NCBI GenBank assembly: GCA_934700335.1 | Contig: CAKUXM010000008.1 | Location: 1 to 64,000 of the forward strand | Length of the DNA stretch: 64,000 bases | DNA from: an uncultured Candidatus Melainabacteria bacterium | GTDB lineage: Bacteria > Cyanobacteriota > Vampirovibrionia > Gastranaerophilales > Gastranaerophilaceae | Direction of reading: 5' to 3' | Shown: positions 1 to 8,987 of the stretch, one piece after another | How positions within the stretch are numbered: the first letter of the stretch is position 1 | Layout: each line of letters opens with the position of its first letter | The notes under the pieces: model-generated | Seen by the model: the letters and a program-made list of their open reading frames with translations, nothing else | The model's database searches: none | Told to the model about the DNA's origin: nothing | Made by a program: the position numbers and the translations under genes

Positions 1-326
1 GGCAATCAGCTTTTGCTGAATGCTAAAAAATATGCGCTAAATAAATATAATTTTCCTTACTTATATAAAGTATTTTTCTTTTAAAAAATTGCCACCTCAG
101 TATTTATAAGGGTTTTTAGCAATTTTACAAAAAATCAAACATAAAAATAGTGAGTAGAAAATTTCTGCTCACTATTCACTCAAACTGTTTTCTCACTCGA
201 GCCTCTGCTGTCTTGGATTTTCTTTGCGCTCGTTGCTGTCGTTGATTTCACTTCGTTGCCATCAACTTCGCACTCGCTTACCCAGTTTCGCTTCGCTCAC
301 CAGTCCGAAAATCCGCTCACTCTCGC
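1..326. other. Non-coding flank downstream of fabI
   Basis: No convincing gene is seen. The first ~140 bases are plain AT-rich sequence. From about 190 to 326 the sequence is richer in G+C and built of short words such as CGCTCGTTG, CTTCGTTGCC and CGCTTCGCTC. Read on the minus strand, positions 192-216 give words (CAAGACAGC-type and CGAGTGAG-type) that also occur in the 96-bp tandem array at 10043-10331, so this looks like a decayed or related copy of that 3'-flank repeat. A hairpin at 146-176 is listed separately. Confidence 0.55.
146..176 (-). terminator. Hairpin, possible terminator of fabI
   Basis: A near-perfect inverted repeat with 15-bp arms (AATAGTGAGTAGAAA against its complement, one G:T-type mismatch). 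It is followed on the minus strand by a T-rich run (TTTTTATG, then TTTTTT). It lies 150 bp beyond the fabI stop codon, so it would end a longish 3' UTR. Confidence 0.4.
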
Positions 327-1124
327 TTATTCAGCTGAAAGTTTTTCCATTTCTTCAATAGAAGTATAAACAGCATGGCAACCGCAATCTACGTGAAGAA
401 CTTCACCTGTAACACCACTTGATAAATCACTACATAAGTAAACACCTGTTTTACCAATGTCTTCAAGTGTAACATTTCTGTGCATTGGAGCTTTCAAAAT
501 AGCAGCCTTCAACATTTTGTCAAAACCGCCGATACCTTTTGCAGCAAGTGTTTTAACAGGACCAGCTGACAAACAATTAATTCTTGCGCCAACTTTACCT
601 AAATCTACTGCTAAATATCTCATTGAAGCTTCTAATGTAGCTTTTGCAACACCCATAATGTTGTAATTTGCAACATATTTTTCTGAACCTAAATATGTAA
701 GAGCAATTACTGAAGCTCCTTCATTCATCAATGGTCTTGCTTCTCTACATAAGCTAATTAATGAATAAGAGCTTACACCTAAAGCAGTATCAAATCCTTG
801 TTTTGATGTGTTAATAAATTCACCTGTTAAATCTTCTCTATTTGCAAAAGCAACAGCATGAACCATAAAGTCTAATTTGCCGTAAACCTTTTCATATTCA
901 GCGAAAACAGCTTTAACTTCTTCTTCGTTAGTAACATCGCAACTCATTATAAGTTTTGAGTTCATGCCTTCTGCAATAGGTCTAACTCTCTTTTCCATAG
1001 CTTCACCAGCGTATGTAAAAGCGATTTCTGCGCCTTGGTCAAACAATTCTTTTGCAATACCGTATGCAATACCATGTGTATTTGAAACACCAAATATAAT
1101 ACCTTTTTTACCGTTCATTAACAT
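327..1124 (-). CDS. fabI: Enoyl-[acyl-carrier-protein] reductase (NADH), FabI
   Basis: Catalyses the last reduction of each fatty-acid elongation cycle in the cytoplasm, using NAD(P)H. The N-terminal cofactor loop GVSNTHGIAYG is seen near residues 10-20. The FabI-type catalytic pair Tyr-x6-Lys is seen in YNIMGVAK, about two thirds along, and the protein ends in a typical short-chain reductase C-terminus. The open frame extends 32 codons upstream to 1220. The start at 1124 is preferred because GTGAGG lies about 8 nt before it and gives 265 aa, the usual FabI length. It is a single gene reading away from the 76-aa ORF at 1278. Function is confident from family motifs; regulation is not visible. 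Confidence 0.95.
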   Translation of the reverse strand: MLMNGKKGIIFGVSNTHGIAYGIAKELFDQGAEIAFTYAGEAMEKRVRPIAEGMNSKLIMSCDVTNEEEVKAVFAEYEKVYGKLDFMVHAVAFANREDLTGEFINTSKQGFDTALGVSSYSLISLCREARPLMNEGASVIALTYLGSEKYVANYNIMGVAKATLEASMRYLAVDLGKVGARINCLSAGPVKTLAAKGIGGFDKMLKAAILKAPMHRNVTLEDIGKTGVYLCSDLSSGVTGEVLHVDCGCHAVYTSIEEMEKLSAE

Positions 1125-1277
1125 AATTAATACCTCACTTTTCATTAAGTTTATAAACTGATTATAATACAAAAACATTCTAATGTAACAAATCTTAACA
1201 TTACTTATCAAAAAAGGCAATTATTCAGTAAAAATCATGTTTATAACTATGTAAGCAGTAAACACAAAGGATAAAAT

Positions 1278-1508
1278 ATGGAATTTAATGCAATTAATCC
1301 ATTTTCAAAGATAAAAGGTATCAATGGTGTTCAACAATTCCAACCTGTATCTCCTGTTAAAAAAGCAGGTGCTGACGGTGGAAATCCATTCGGTAACTTT
1401 GGTGATGACAGCAGAGTCGGCTTAGGTATCAAAGATGGTGCTGTTCAAACTAGTAATGGTCAAATGGGTAAAAAAATCGGTGTTATGCGTCAATTAGGTA
1501 TCGCATAG
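1278..1508 (+). CDS. Small orphan protein, 76 aa, unknown function
   Basis: I do not recognise a family. The protein is Gly/Gln/Lys-rich, without a signal peptide, membrane segment or cysteines, and looks soluble. It is supported as a real gene by a ribosome-binding site (AAAGG about 8 nt before ATG), its own position between genes, and a strong terminator directly after it (1529-1557). Its N-terminus (MEFNAINPF) resembles in pattern that of the orphan protein at 59532-60248 (MRIQAITPSF): Met, any, Ile/Phe, Gln/Asn, Ala-Ile, Thr/Asn, Pro. That may be coincidence or a shared lineage-specific tag. No partner gene is evident. Confidence 0.65.
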   Translation: MEFNAINPFSKIKGINGVQQFQPVSPVKKAGADGGNPFGNFGDDSRVGLGIKDGAVQTSNGQMGKKIGVMRQLGIA

Positions 1509-1528
1509 TCTTTAAGGAGTTTAACATT

Positions 1529-1557
1529 AAAAAGGCGGTTCAAAGAACCGCCTTTTT
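1529..1557. terminator. Bidirectional intrinsic terminator
   Basis: Perfect 13-bp stem (AAAAAGGCGGTTC and its complement) with loop AAA. It gives a T run on the plus strand for the 76-aa gene and on the minus strand for obg, which converge here. Confidence 0.9.
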
Positions 1558-1560
1558 GTT

Positions 1561-2898
1561 TTATTCATTTTCTTCAAATTCATCACTTAATTCGTGATTA
1601 AATTCTTCTGCAATTTCTTCTTCATAATATTCATCATCATAATAAACAAGTTCTAAATGACCTAAAACAATTGTGTCGCCGTCTTTTATACCTTGTTTTC
1701 TTAATTCTTCAAAAACACCCATAGATTTCAAAATGTTTTGAAGTCTAATCATTTGTTGTCTATTTCTGTCATCAGAAACTTGAGCTAGACGTTTGATTTT
1801 ACCACCGTCAACAACAAATGTATCTTTGAATTTTTGAACAGTAAATGCGCTATCATCGTTATTATACGCATCTAAATCTTCTTCAACTTCAATTTTGATT
1901 TCTGGTTTTTCAATTTCATCAACTTTTATTGAAACGAAATTAACCAAAGCATCAAGGTTTTGATGAGTTGCAGCAGAAATCACAAAAACATCTTTACCAA
2001 GTTTTTTAAATTCTTCGTAGTAATGATTTTTAATTTCATCATCAACAGCATCAACTTTGTTTAAAACAACTATTTGATATTCCTCATATAAACTTTCAGA
2101 ATATTTTTTAAGTTCTTCATTAATTTTAAAATAGTTATCCATTGGATCTTGACTAGTCAAATCAACAAGATGAAGCAAGAAACGACATCTTTCAACGTGT
2201 TTCAAAAATTCATGACCAAGACCAACACCTTCACTAGCGCCTTCAATCAACCCCGGAATATCAGCAACTACAAAAGAATCGCCTGTTCTTTTCTTTACAA
2301 CACCAAGATTTGGAACAAGAGTTGTAAACGGATAATCAGCAATTTTTGGTTTTGCAGCTGAAATTGCACTAATCAAAGTTGATTTACCAGCATTTGGCAT
2401 ACCGATTAAACCAACATCAGCAATTAATTTCAATTCTAAATCAAGTTCACGAGCAATACCGCTTTCCCCTGGTTCACAGAATTGAGGCGCTCTTTTTTGT
2501 GCAGTAGCAAATCTTGCATTACCTCTACCGCCACGACCACCCTTTGCAACAAGAAGAGTTTGTTCGTGGTGAGTTATATCGCCAATGATTTTACCTGTTT
2601 TAGCGTCTTTAATAACTGTACCTACAGGAATTTTAATATACAAATCTTTTCCGCATTTACCGATTTGGTTTTTAATTCTACCGTTATCACCGTTTTCTGC
2701 TTTAAAAATTGATTTAAACTTAAAGTCTAAAAGTGTTGATAAATCTTCATCACCAACAAAATAAACGTCTCCGCCGTTTCCGCCGTCGCCACCTGCTGGC
2801 CCACCTTTATCAACATATTTTTCACGTCGCCATGCAACGGTTCCATTACCGCCACGACCTGATTCTATTTTAATTTTTGCTTTATCTAAAAATATCAT
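1561..2898 (-). CDS. obg: GTPase Obg/CgtA
   Basis: Ribosome-associated GTPase acting in 50S assembly and stress control. The glycine-rich Obg domain spans about residues 1-155 (GRGGNG, GGPAGGDGGNGG). The GTPase domain follows with P-loop GMPNAGKST, DIPG switch and NKVD specificity motif. A C-terminal OCT domain is present (about residues 345-425), ending in an acidic tail. The start at 2898 (MIFLDKAKI) is chosen because the Obg fold begins there and the six upstream codons are unlike the family. No ribosome-binding site precedes it; instead TATAAT lies exactly 6 nt before the ATG, suggesting a leaderless mRNA. Length 445 aa, slightly long because of the acidic tail. Confidence 0.96.
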   Translation of the reverse strand: MIFLDKAKIKIESGRGGNGTVAWRREKYVDKGGPAGGDGGNGGDVYFVGDEDLSTLLDFKFKSIFKAENGDNGRIKNQIGKCGKDLYIKIPVGTVIKDAKTGKIIGDITHHEQTLLVAKGGRGGRGNARFATAQKRAPQFCEPGESGIARELDLELKLIADVGLIGMPNAGKSTLISAISAAKPKIADYPFTTLVPNLGVVKKRTGDSFVVADIPGLIEGASEGVGLGHEFLKHVERCRFLLHLVDLTSQDPMDNYFKINEELKKYSESLYEEYQIVVLNKVDAVDDEIKNHYYEEFKKLGKDVFVISAATHQNLDALVNFVSIKVDEIEKPEIKIEVEEDLDAYNNDDSAFTVQKFKDTFVVDGGKIKRLAQVSDDRNRQQMIRLQNILKSMGVFEELRKQGIKDGDTIVLGHLELVYYDDEYYEEEIAEEFNHELSDEFEENE

Positions 2899-2920
2899 AT
2901 TTGTATTATAATACAAATAT
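2897..2920. promoter_or_regulatory. Palindromic divergent promoter, obg/tsaD
   Basis: A perfect 24-bp palindrome lies between the two divergent genes. Its centre carries TATAAT on both strands: plus 2907-2912, and minus as ATTATA at 2905-2910. The plus -10 would start tsaD mRNA near 2919, leaving room for its AAGAGG site. The minus -10 would start obg mRNA at or next to its ATG. The overlapping -10 boxes imply the two promoters compete. A regulator binding the palindrome is possible but not shown. Confidence 0.6.
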
Positions 2921-2947
2921 TAAAATATTTGATATTAAGAGGATATT

Positions 2948-3994
2948 ATGTCAAAAATTGCACATACATTGTTTTCAGATAAAGAAGTTGAAATCTGTGA
3001 AGGTTCAAATGAAGATAACTACATTATGGCTATAGAATCAAGTTGTGATGAAACAGCTTGTGCCATTGTAAAAAATGGTAGAGAAGTTATAGCAAATGTT
3101 GTAGCCTCTCAAATTGATATTCACAAAGAATACGGCGGAGTTATTCCAGAAATCGCAGCAAGAGAACACTTAAATTCTATAAACCCTGTTATAGAAGAGG
3201 CTTTAACCCAATCAAAATTAAATATTGAAGATATAACAGCTTTTGCAGGAACAACTGGCCCTGGACTTGTTGGTTGTTTACTTGTGGGTTTAAATGCAGC
3301 AAAAACACTTGCTCTAGTACACGACAAACCATTTATCGGCGTAAACCATTTAAAAGCTCACATTTGTGCAAATTATATTGATACGGACTTAAAACCACCA
3401 TACATGGCACTTTTAATAAGTGGTGGACACACTCAAATTATTGAAGTTAAATCGCACAAAGAAATCAATATTATCGGCGAAACTATTGATGATGCTGTTG
3501 GTGAAGCCTTTGACAAAGTTGCAAGACTTTTAGGTCTTCCATACCCAGGGGGTGTAAAATTAGACAAAATGGCGCAACAAGGCAATCCTAATGCCTTCCA
3601 CTTCCCAATTTCTAAAGTTGACGGTTATGATTTCAGTTTTAGCGGACTTAAAACAGCTGCGTTAAGACAAATTAAAGCTCTTGAAGGTCAAAATTTTTCT
3701 AAAGAAGATTTTTGTGCATCTTTCCAAAATTGCATTGCTCAAACACTGCTTAAAAAAGTTAAATCAGCACTTGTTGAATATCCTTACAAACAAGTAGTTT
3801 TAGCTGGTGGTGTTGCTGCTAATTCAGAGATAAGAAAAGTATTTTTAAACCTTGAAAATGAAGGTTATAAAACTTTTATACCTCAATTAAAATATTGTAC
3901 AGACAATGCTTCAATGGTAGCATCTTGCGCTTATTTTTTTGAAGATGCTCTTGATAACATAGATGTAGAAGTTTTTTCACGTTTTAAACATTAA
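2948..3994 (+). CDS. tsaD: tRNA N6-adenosine threonylcarbamoyltransferase TsaD
   Basis: Transfers the threonylcarbamoyl group to A37 of ANN-decoding tRNAs, with TsaB/TsaE partners not in this window. Family marks include the ESSCDETAC signature, metal-binding histidines in GVNHLKAH, SGGHTQI, and the ASKHA-type C-terminal half (LAGGVAANS). Length is 348 aa with an extra N-terminal stretch of about 26 residues before the signature. The start at 2948 is favoured over the internal Met at 3026 because AAGAGG precedes it at good spacing and nothing precedes the internal Met. The AsmA-like gene follows after 14 bp, so the two are likely co-transcribed. Confidence 0.95.
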   Translation: MSKIAHTLFSDKEVEICEGSNEDNYIMAIESSCDETACAIVKNGREVIANVVASQIDIHKEYGGVIPEIAAREHLNSINPVIEEALTQSKLNIEDITAFAGTTGPGLVGCLLVGLNAAKTLALVHDKPFIGVNHLKAHICANYIDTDLKPPYMALLISGGHTQIIEVKSHKEINIIGETIDDAVGEAFDKVARLLGLPYPGGVKLDKMAQQGNPNAFHFPISKVDGYDFSFSGLKTAALRQIKALEGQNFSKEDFCASFQNCIAQTLLKKVKSALVEYPYKQVVLAGGVAANSEIRKVFLNLENEGYKTFIPQLKYCTDNASMVASCAYFFEDALDNIDVEVFSRFKH

Positions 3995-4008
3995 TCAATG
4001 AGGACTTT

Positions 4009-7000
4009 ATGAAAAAGTTTTTAACTATTTTTTCTGTAACTATAATTAGTTTAATTTCAGTATTATATTTGGCTTTTCTATTTGTTTTACCAAATTGCGT
4101 AGATTTGAACAAATATGAGCCACAAATTAAAAAAGCGATTTATGACAGTACTGGTTTTATTGTAAACACTGAAGATATCAAACTTTCAACAGGGTGGAAT
4201 TTCTCTGCTGGTTTAAAAGCCGGTAGAATTGATATCCTTTATCCAAATAATGAAAAATTCTTTCAATTGAAAAATGCTGATGTTAAATTATCACTTCTTC
4301 CACTTTTGACAAAAAACATCATTATTGATTCTGTTTCAGCAGATAATATTATTTTGAGAATGAAAATAGAAAAAGACGGAAGTTTTTATATAGAACAATT
4401 CTTGAAAAAAGACGAAAACAAAGAAAATACAGAAGAAGTTTCAACAGAACTACCTTTTGGCTTAAAGTTTTCAGACATCATGCCTGTAATACATGTAAAA
4501 AAATATTCAATTTCATTGGTTGATTCTCAAACAAATAAATTTTACACTCTTGCAGGTGATACATTTAAAATTTCTAACTTTGTCCTAAACGATAAAATAA
4601 AAATTTCTGCAATCGGTAAAGTTCTTTTAGATAAAGAAGAACATGTAAACTATGATATCAACCTATTTTCAAAGGTTATGCCAACTTTTGAAACAACAGA
4701 AACTACAAATAATTCTCAAGAAAAAGTTGATATTTTATACTACTTAAAAGCCCTAAAAACAATTAATTTAATGGCAAATATCAAAGCTGATTTAAAATTA
4801 TCAGGCGATATTGATGATATAAAAACAGACGGAACTCTTGATATAACTGGTTTATCTCTAAAAGTTAAGGGTTCACAGTTACCTCAAAGCTATATCAAAA
4901 CAGCTTTTTCTGGCAACAAGATTTCTATTGATTCAAACTTAAACACAAGTAAAACAGAAAACATCAATGTTCACGGATATTATAAATATGGCAAAAACCA
5001 ATACATCGATTTAACAACAAAATCAGACAAAATTTCTTTATCAAATATGTTTGATATTGTAAGTTCGTTTTTACCAATCTTTGGAATGAATGATATTAAA
5101 GGCATTTCAGCAGACGGTACATTAAAAGCTAACTTTAATATTCAAAGTGATTTCAAAAAAATTAATTCAAACGGATATTTAAAAGTTGATAATGCAAATG
5201 TTTTCTACAAATTATTCAATATTTCTGTAAAAAACATTAATTCAGACATAGATTTTTCAAGAAACCAAATCGATATTAGAAAAGCTTCAGCCTTCGTAAA
5301 TGGTGCACCAATTTCACTTACTGGTGCAATCAATTCTAACGCTTATGCAAACCTAAATCTAAAAGCCGATAGACTTTCTCTTAAAGGTTTAATGGCAACA
5401 TTTGGTATGCTAAATGTACTAAAAGACAACAATATCAATTCTGGTATCATCACAATAGATGGTAAACTAAAAGGTAATCTTTTAAAAACAAAACCTCAAA
5501 TTAATGTTCTTCTTGAAAATATAAATCTTTATAACAAACCTATGAAAACTAGTATTATATTGACTAAAGGTTCTTCTGATATAACTTTCACTAAAGATAA
5601 CAAACTTGACGGTAAAGTTTTAGTAACAGGTTTGAAGATTAAATCTTCTGATTTTGGAAATTATTCTCTTCCTTCTACAAAGCTGTCTTTCGATTATAAA
5701 AATTTCTATATTCAACCATCTGCTATTTTCTTTAATAACTCAAAAATTAATTTTAAAGGAAAAGTTTCAAATTACGCTGATAAGAAAAACAATAATGTTG
5801 ATATAGAAGTTTATGGTTTAATCTGGGGAAAAGACCTTAAAACACTTGTTCCAAAAGAATTTAGAAAAGATATTTCTGCCTCTGGTAAAATCCCTATGAT
5901 TTTAAGAGTAAAAGGTAATCTTGAAGCTCAAACAATCACAGCGCAAGCTCTTGCTAATACAAATAACTATATTTCATACGGAACAGTAAGTTCTCTATTA
6001 AACAAAACAACTCTTGTAAACGCTTCAATGAACTTGGCTAATAATAATTTAAAAATCAATAATATCAGTTTAAATGCACTAAATACAAATAGAGGTTTAA
6101 CAGAAAACTTTAATACTAATATGAGTGGTTCAACTAAAATCGCCTCTGTTACAGGTGGAATTAGTAATCTTCAAAACAAATTCCCTTATATTAACAGTCT
6201 AAAAATTAATATGCCAAATTCGCTTATTATTTCAATACCAAGTCTAAAAGGTTCTAAATTGCAAATTATTGGCAATATGAATATTCACGGAAGTGCAAAA
6301 AACCCTTCTATAATTGGTCAAATTTCTATACCAAAGGCAACCTTTCCAACTCTAAAAACAAATATTAAAAACTTGAATGTAAATATTAACAAAAATATTA
6401 TTACTGCATCTTGCCCTTACTTGACTGTTTATGATTCAAATATGGGTTTTACAACAAGTTTAGAAAATAATTTCACAAAAGGCATTCGAATTAAATCAAT
6501 GAATGTAGATGCCCAAAAAATAAATCTTGATACATTACTTGTTGCTCTATCAAACTTACCTCAAAACTCTGTAGGTCAAGGTACAGATTTGGGAGTAACG
6601 CTTTCAAATGGTAAAGGTAAAATTGCTCTATTTTCTCTAGGCGGTTTAAAAGCTTCTGACGTTACATCTAACTTTGTAATCAACGATAATTCACTTAAAC
6701 TAAATAATATTATTGGTTATTCTTATGGTGGTAAAATCGCTGGTAATGCTTCATACAACATGGTTTTTGGAAACCTTAAACTTGATATGCAAGGTAGAGG
6801 ATTGAGTTCAGAACCAGCCTTAAGAGATTTTACTGGTATTGGAAATCTTATTAAAGGGTCTATGGACTTTGATGCTAATAACATCAAGCTTATCGCTGGT
6901 ACAGAAGCTCAAATGTTGCAATCACTTCGAGGTAATACAACCTTTATCGTTTCTAACGGTCAAATGGGTACTTTAGGTAAATTAGAAAACCTTCTTTACG

Positions 7001-7755
7001 CTCAAAATATTCTTGGTAATAATTTACTTAAAAATTCTCTTGGCTCAATCACTAAAGCTGTTTCTATTAAGAAAACAGGTGATTTTAAATATATTAAAGG
7101 TAAAATGAACTTCTCTAACGGTTGGGCAAATATTAGCACTGTTCAAACATCAGGTCCAGCAATGAGTTTGTATCTTACAGGCAGTTACAATCTTTTAAAT
7201 AACAACATTAAAGCAAAAATGCTTGGTAGACTTTCTAATGATGTTGTAGATGTTTTAGGACCTGTTGGCGAATTTTCATTCAACAAACTTCTTTCATACA
7301 TTCCAAGATATGGAAGCATAACATCTGGAATTATTAATCAGATGACAACAAATCCTTACGGCGAAAATGTTTCTATGTTGCCTGATTTAACACCAAAACA
7401 AACAGGCGCAACAAAAGAATTCAAGGTTATTTTGAATGGTAGTGTTGATTCTACAAAAGCTATTAAATCCTTCAAATGGCTTTCTAATCCAACAGTTTCG
7501 CCTGCAACAAGTGGTTCAAACAGCTCAAACACTGGTACTCCTTCAACTACTAACAGTAATTCAAGTTCAACAACACAGCCTTATCAAACAACAAATAGAA
7601 CTTATACACCACCTACTGCAAGTGAAATGCAAGATGCAGTAAGAAATAAAACATCTGATACAATCAATAGAATTTTATCACCTAAATCACATCAATCTGC
7701 ACCTTCAACCGGTGTGGCTGATTTTATTGATAATCTTCCGGATTTGCCACAGTAA
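4009..7755 (+). CDS. Large AsmA/TamB-like envelope protein
   Basis: 1248 aa with one N-terminal membrane anchor (about residues 5-28), then an AsmA-type N-terminal domain. A very long stretch of repeating beta-strand segments follows, typical of lipid-transfer bridge proteins, then an AsmA-like C-terminal region (about 925-1110). The last ~90 residues are Ser/Thr/Asn-rich and probably disordered. By family, such proteins span the periplasm and move phospholipids or affect outer-membrane assembly; here that is inference. Ribosome-binding site TGAGGAC precedes the ATG, 14 bp after tsaD. The presence of this family supports a two-membrane envelope. Confidence 0.8.
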   Translation: MKKFLTIFSVTIISLISVLYLAFLFVLPNCVDLNKYEPQIKKAIYDSTGFIVNTEDIKLSTGWNFSAGLKAGRIDILYPNNEKFFQLKNADVKLSLLPLLTKNIIIDSVSADNIILRMKIEKDGSFYIEQFLKKDENKENTEEVSTELPFGLKFSDIMPVIHVKKYSISLVDSQTNKFYTLAGDTFKISNFVLNDKIKISAIGKVLLDKEEHVNYDINLFSKVMPTFETTETTNNSQEKVDILYYLKALKTINLMANIKADLKLSGDIDDIKTDGTLDITGLSLKVKGSQLPQSYIKTAFSGNKISIDSNLNTSKTENINVHGYYKYGKNQYIDLTTKSDKISLSNMFDIVSSFLPIFGMNDIKGISADGTLKANFNIQSDFKKINSNGYLKVDNANVFYKLFNISVKNINSDIDFSRNQIDIRKASAFVNGAPISLTGAINSNAYANLNLKADRLSLKGLMATFGMLNVLKDNNINSGIITIDGKLKGNLLKTKPQINVLLENINLYNKPMKTSIILTKGSSDITFTKDNKLDGKVLVTGLKIKSSDFGNYSLPSTKLSFDYKNFYIQPSAIFFNNSKINFKGKVSNYADKKNNNVDIEVYGLIWGKDLKTLVPKEFRKDISASGKIPMILRVKGNLEAQTITAQALANTNNYISYGTVSSLLNKTTLVNASMNLANNNLKINNISLNALNTNRGLTENFNTNMSGSTKIASVTGGISNLQNKFPYINSLKINMPNSLIISIPSLKGSKLQIIGNMNIHGSAKNPSIIGQISIPKATFPTLKTNIKNLNVNINKNIITASCPYLTVYDSNMGFTTSLENNFTKGIRIKSMNVDAQKINLDTLLVALSNLPQNSVGQGTDLGVTLSNGKGKIALFSLGGLKASDVTSNFVINDNSLKLNNIIGYSYGGKIAGNASYNMVFGNLKLDMQGRGLSSEPALRDFTGIGNLIKGSMDFDANNIKLIAGTEAQMLQSLRGNTTFIVSNGQMGTLGKLENLLYAQNILGNNLLKNSLGSITKAVSIKKTGDFKYIKGKMNFSNGWANISTVQTSGPAMSLYLTGSYNLLNNNIKAKMLGRLSNDVVDVLGPVGEFSFNKLLSYIPRYGSITSGIINQMTTNPYGENVSMLPDLTPKQTGATKEFKVILNGSVDSTKAIKSFKWLSNPTVSPATSGSNSSNTGTPSTTNSNSSSTTQPYQTTNRTYTPPTASEMQDAVRNKTSDTINRILSPKSHQSAPSTGVADFIDNLPDLPQ

Positions 7756-7804
7756 GCCCGAACAAAGCAATGAGCATAGCGAAAAATAAACAAAATTTAC
7801 GCAT

Positions 7805-7838
7805 AAAAAAACACTTGAGATAAACTCAAGTGTTTTTT
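7805..7838. terminator. Bidirectional intrinsic terminator
   Basis: A stem AAAAAACACTTGAG with its full complement around a 5-nt loop leaves a T run in both directions. It terminates the AsmA-like gene (plus) and rpsU (minus). Confidence 0.9.
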
Positions 7839-7846
7839 GTTTTATA

Positions 7847-8020
7847 TTAAACTTTACGTTTTCTAGCTGCTTCAGATTTTCTTTTTCTTTTTACGCTAGG
7901 TTTTTCGTATCTTTCACGTTTTTTTACTTCAGATAAAACGCCTGCTTTTTGAATTTTTTTCTTAAATCTTCTTAAAGCGCTTTCAATACTTTCGTTTTCA
8001 CCTACTTTAATTTCTGGCAT
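7847..8020 (-). CDS. rpsU: 30S ribosomal protein bS21
   Basis: Small, strongly basic protein of the 30S platform, needed for initiation on mRNA. It starts MPEIKVGENESIESALRRF and ends in the lysine/arginine-rich tail typical of bS21; 57 aa. An upstream GTG at 8035 is in frame, but that GTG is part of the ribosome-binding site AAGGTGGTGA, which sits 8 nt before the ATG at 8020, so the shorter start is preferred. It is a single-gene unit with its own promoter (8060-8088) and terminator. Confidence 0.95.
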   Translation of the reverse strand: MPEIKVGENESIESALRRFKKKIQKAGVLSEVKKRERYEKPSVKRKRKSEAARKRKV

Positions 8021-8059
8021 TTTGTTTTTCACCACCTTTAGTCATATCTGTGCACGACT

Positions 8060-8088
8060 ATAGTAGCATAAGCATTTTCAAAAATCAA
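8060..8088 (-). promoter_or_regulatory. rpsU promoter
   Basis: On the minus strand TTGATT and TACTAT are separated by exactly 17 nt, about 25-30 nt upstream of the rpsU ribosome-binding site. The -35 box overlaps the last codons of the neighbouring unknown gene. Confidence 0.55.
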
Positions 8089-8636
8089 TAGGTTTGATTG
8101 CCAAATCTATTTTGCTTTATAGCGCCCCACGCTCTTATATTACCCGATTCGTATTTTATTAGATAATAACCCTTGTCTATTATCCATTCAATTGTCGCTT
8201 CTGTGTACAAAAATTTTTCGTTTTCCGGATTCATTCCGGAACGCACTAATTTATCTTTTTTCTTTTTTATTAATCTCTTTTTTCTAAATTCAAACCACTT
8301 TGGAGTCTTGATTTTACCTTCGTAATAAGCTTGGGTATCTTCCATTTCGTAATCAACTTTAAAGGCAGGAATTTTTACTAATATACGTTTACTTTGCATA
8401 ATTAGCAAGAAATTCATATCATCACTCAAAGCTAATTCATAATGTCCAGGAGGAACAATAACATCTCCGTCTTCATTATAAATTGCATCAATAATGGTTA
8501 AGGTAGGTGTTTTAATAGAAGGCTGAGCATATCTAACGTGGCTCTTATCAGAGTCGTCTAATCCTGACGGATAAACCATTCTTTTCGTATCTGGTAAAAC
8601 ATCATCTGGATTTATATTAAAAGGAACATAATCCAT
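8085..8636 (-). CDS. Unknown protein translationally coupled to rnpA, 183 aa
   Basis: I do not recognise this protein. It has no signal peptide or membrane helix. The N-terminal half is mixed, the middle carries a very basic patch (KKRLIKKKKDKLVRSG), and the C-terminal ~40 residues look beta-rich with aromatic residues. Its ATG directly follows the rnpA stop codon with no gap, so it should be translated with rnpA and rpmH. In most bacteria this slot holds yidD/yidC; this protein resembles neither. The basic patch and position would fit RNA or ribosome binding, but that is a guess. Confidence 0.75.
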   Translation of the reverse strand: MDYVPFNINPDDVLPDTKRMVYPSGLDDSDKSHVRYAQPSIKTPTLTIIDAIYNEDGDVIVPPGHYELALSDDMNFLLIMQSKRILVKIPAFKVDYEMEDTQAYYEGKIKTPKWFEFRKKRLIKKKKDKLVRSGMNPENEKFLYTEATIEWIIDKGYYLIKYESGNIRAWGAIKQNRFGNQTY

Positions 8637-8987
8637 TTATACCCTCTCTAAAAGATTTTTTATTGCTGATTGAATTTCTACAAAACTTTTTCCTAAAGCT
8701 TCTTTTTGACCTATAAATATTAATGAAATAGCTTCATTTGAATTTCCAAGATTATTTTCTTTCATTAATAATCTGTAGCTTTCTCTCATTAATCTTTTTA
8801 ATCTATTTCTTTTAACAGCTCTGTTATGAGTTTTTTTGCTCACAACAAAACCCACCCTTGTAGGTGAGTCATCACACTTTTTCTTTCCAACAAAAAGTAC
8901 TATTCCATTTTTGTAAAAGGAATTTTTAATTCTGTAAGTGGCTGTAAATGCTGACTTTTTTTTAAGTCTATACTGTTTACTAAGCAC
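8637..8987 (-). CDS. rnpA: Ribonuclease P protein component
   Basis: Protein subunit that helps the RNase P RNA bind and cleave pre-tRNA 5' leaders. It has the family's basic fold and signature RNR-type helix, seen as NRAVKRNRLKRLMRES, at residues ~55-70; 116 aa is the normal length. The start is a GTG (CAC on the plus strand, 8985-8987) that lies inside the last codons of rpmH, overlapping it by 8 nt, an arrangement common for rpmH-rnpA. The next gene begins right after its stop. Confidence 0.95.
   Translation of the reverse strand: MLSKQYRLKKKSAFTATYRIKNSFYKNGIVLFVGKKKCDDSPTRVGFVVSKKTHNRAVKRNRLKRLMRESYRLLMKENNLGNSNEAISLIFIGQKEALGKSFVEIQSAIKNLLERV

Noticed and set aside
457..1161. Plus-strand frames inside fabI
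   Set aside because: They are antisense shadows of a well-supported gene; the same holds for other opposite-strand frames inside obg, recF, oppA, dnaK and ileS.
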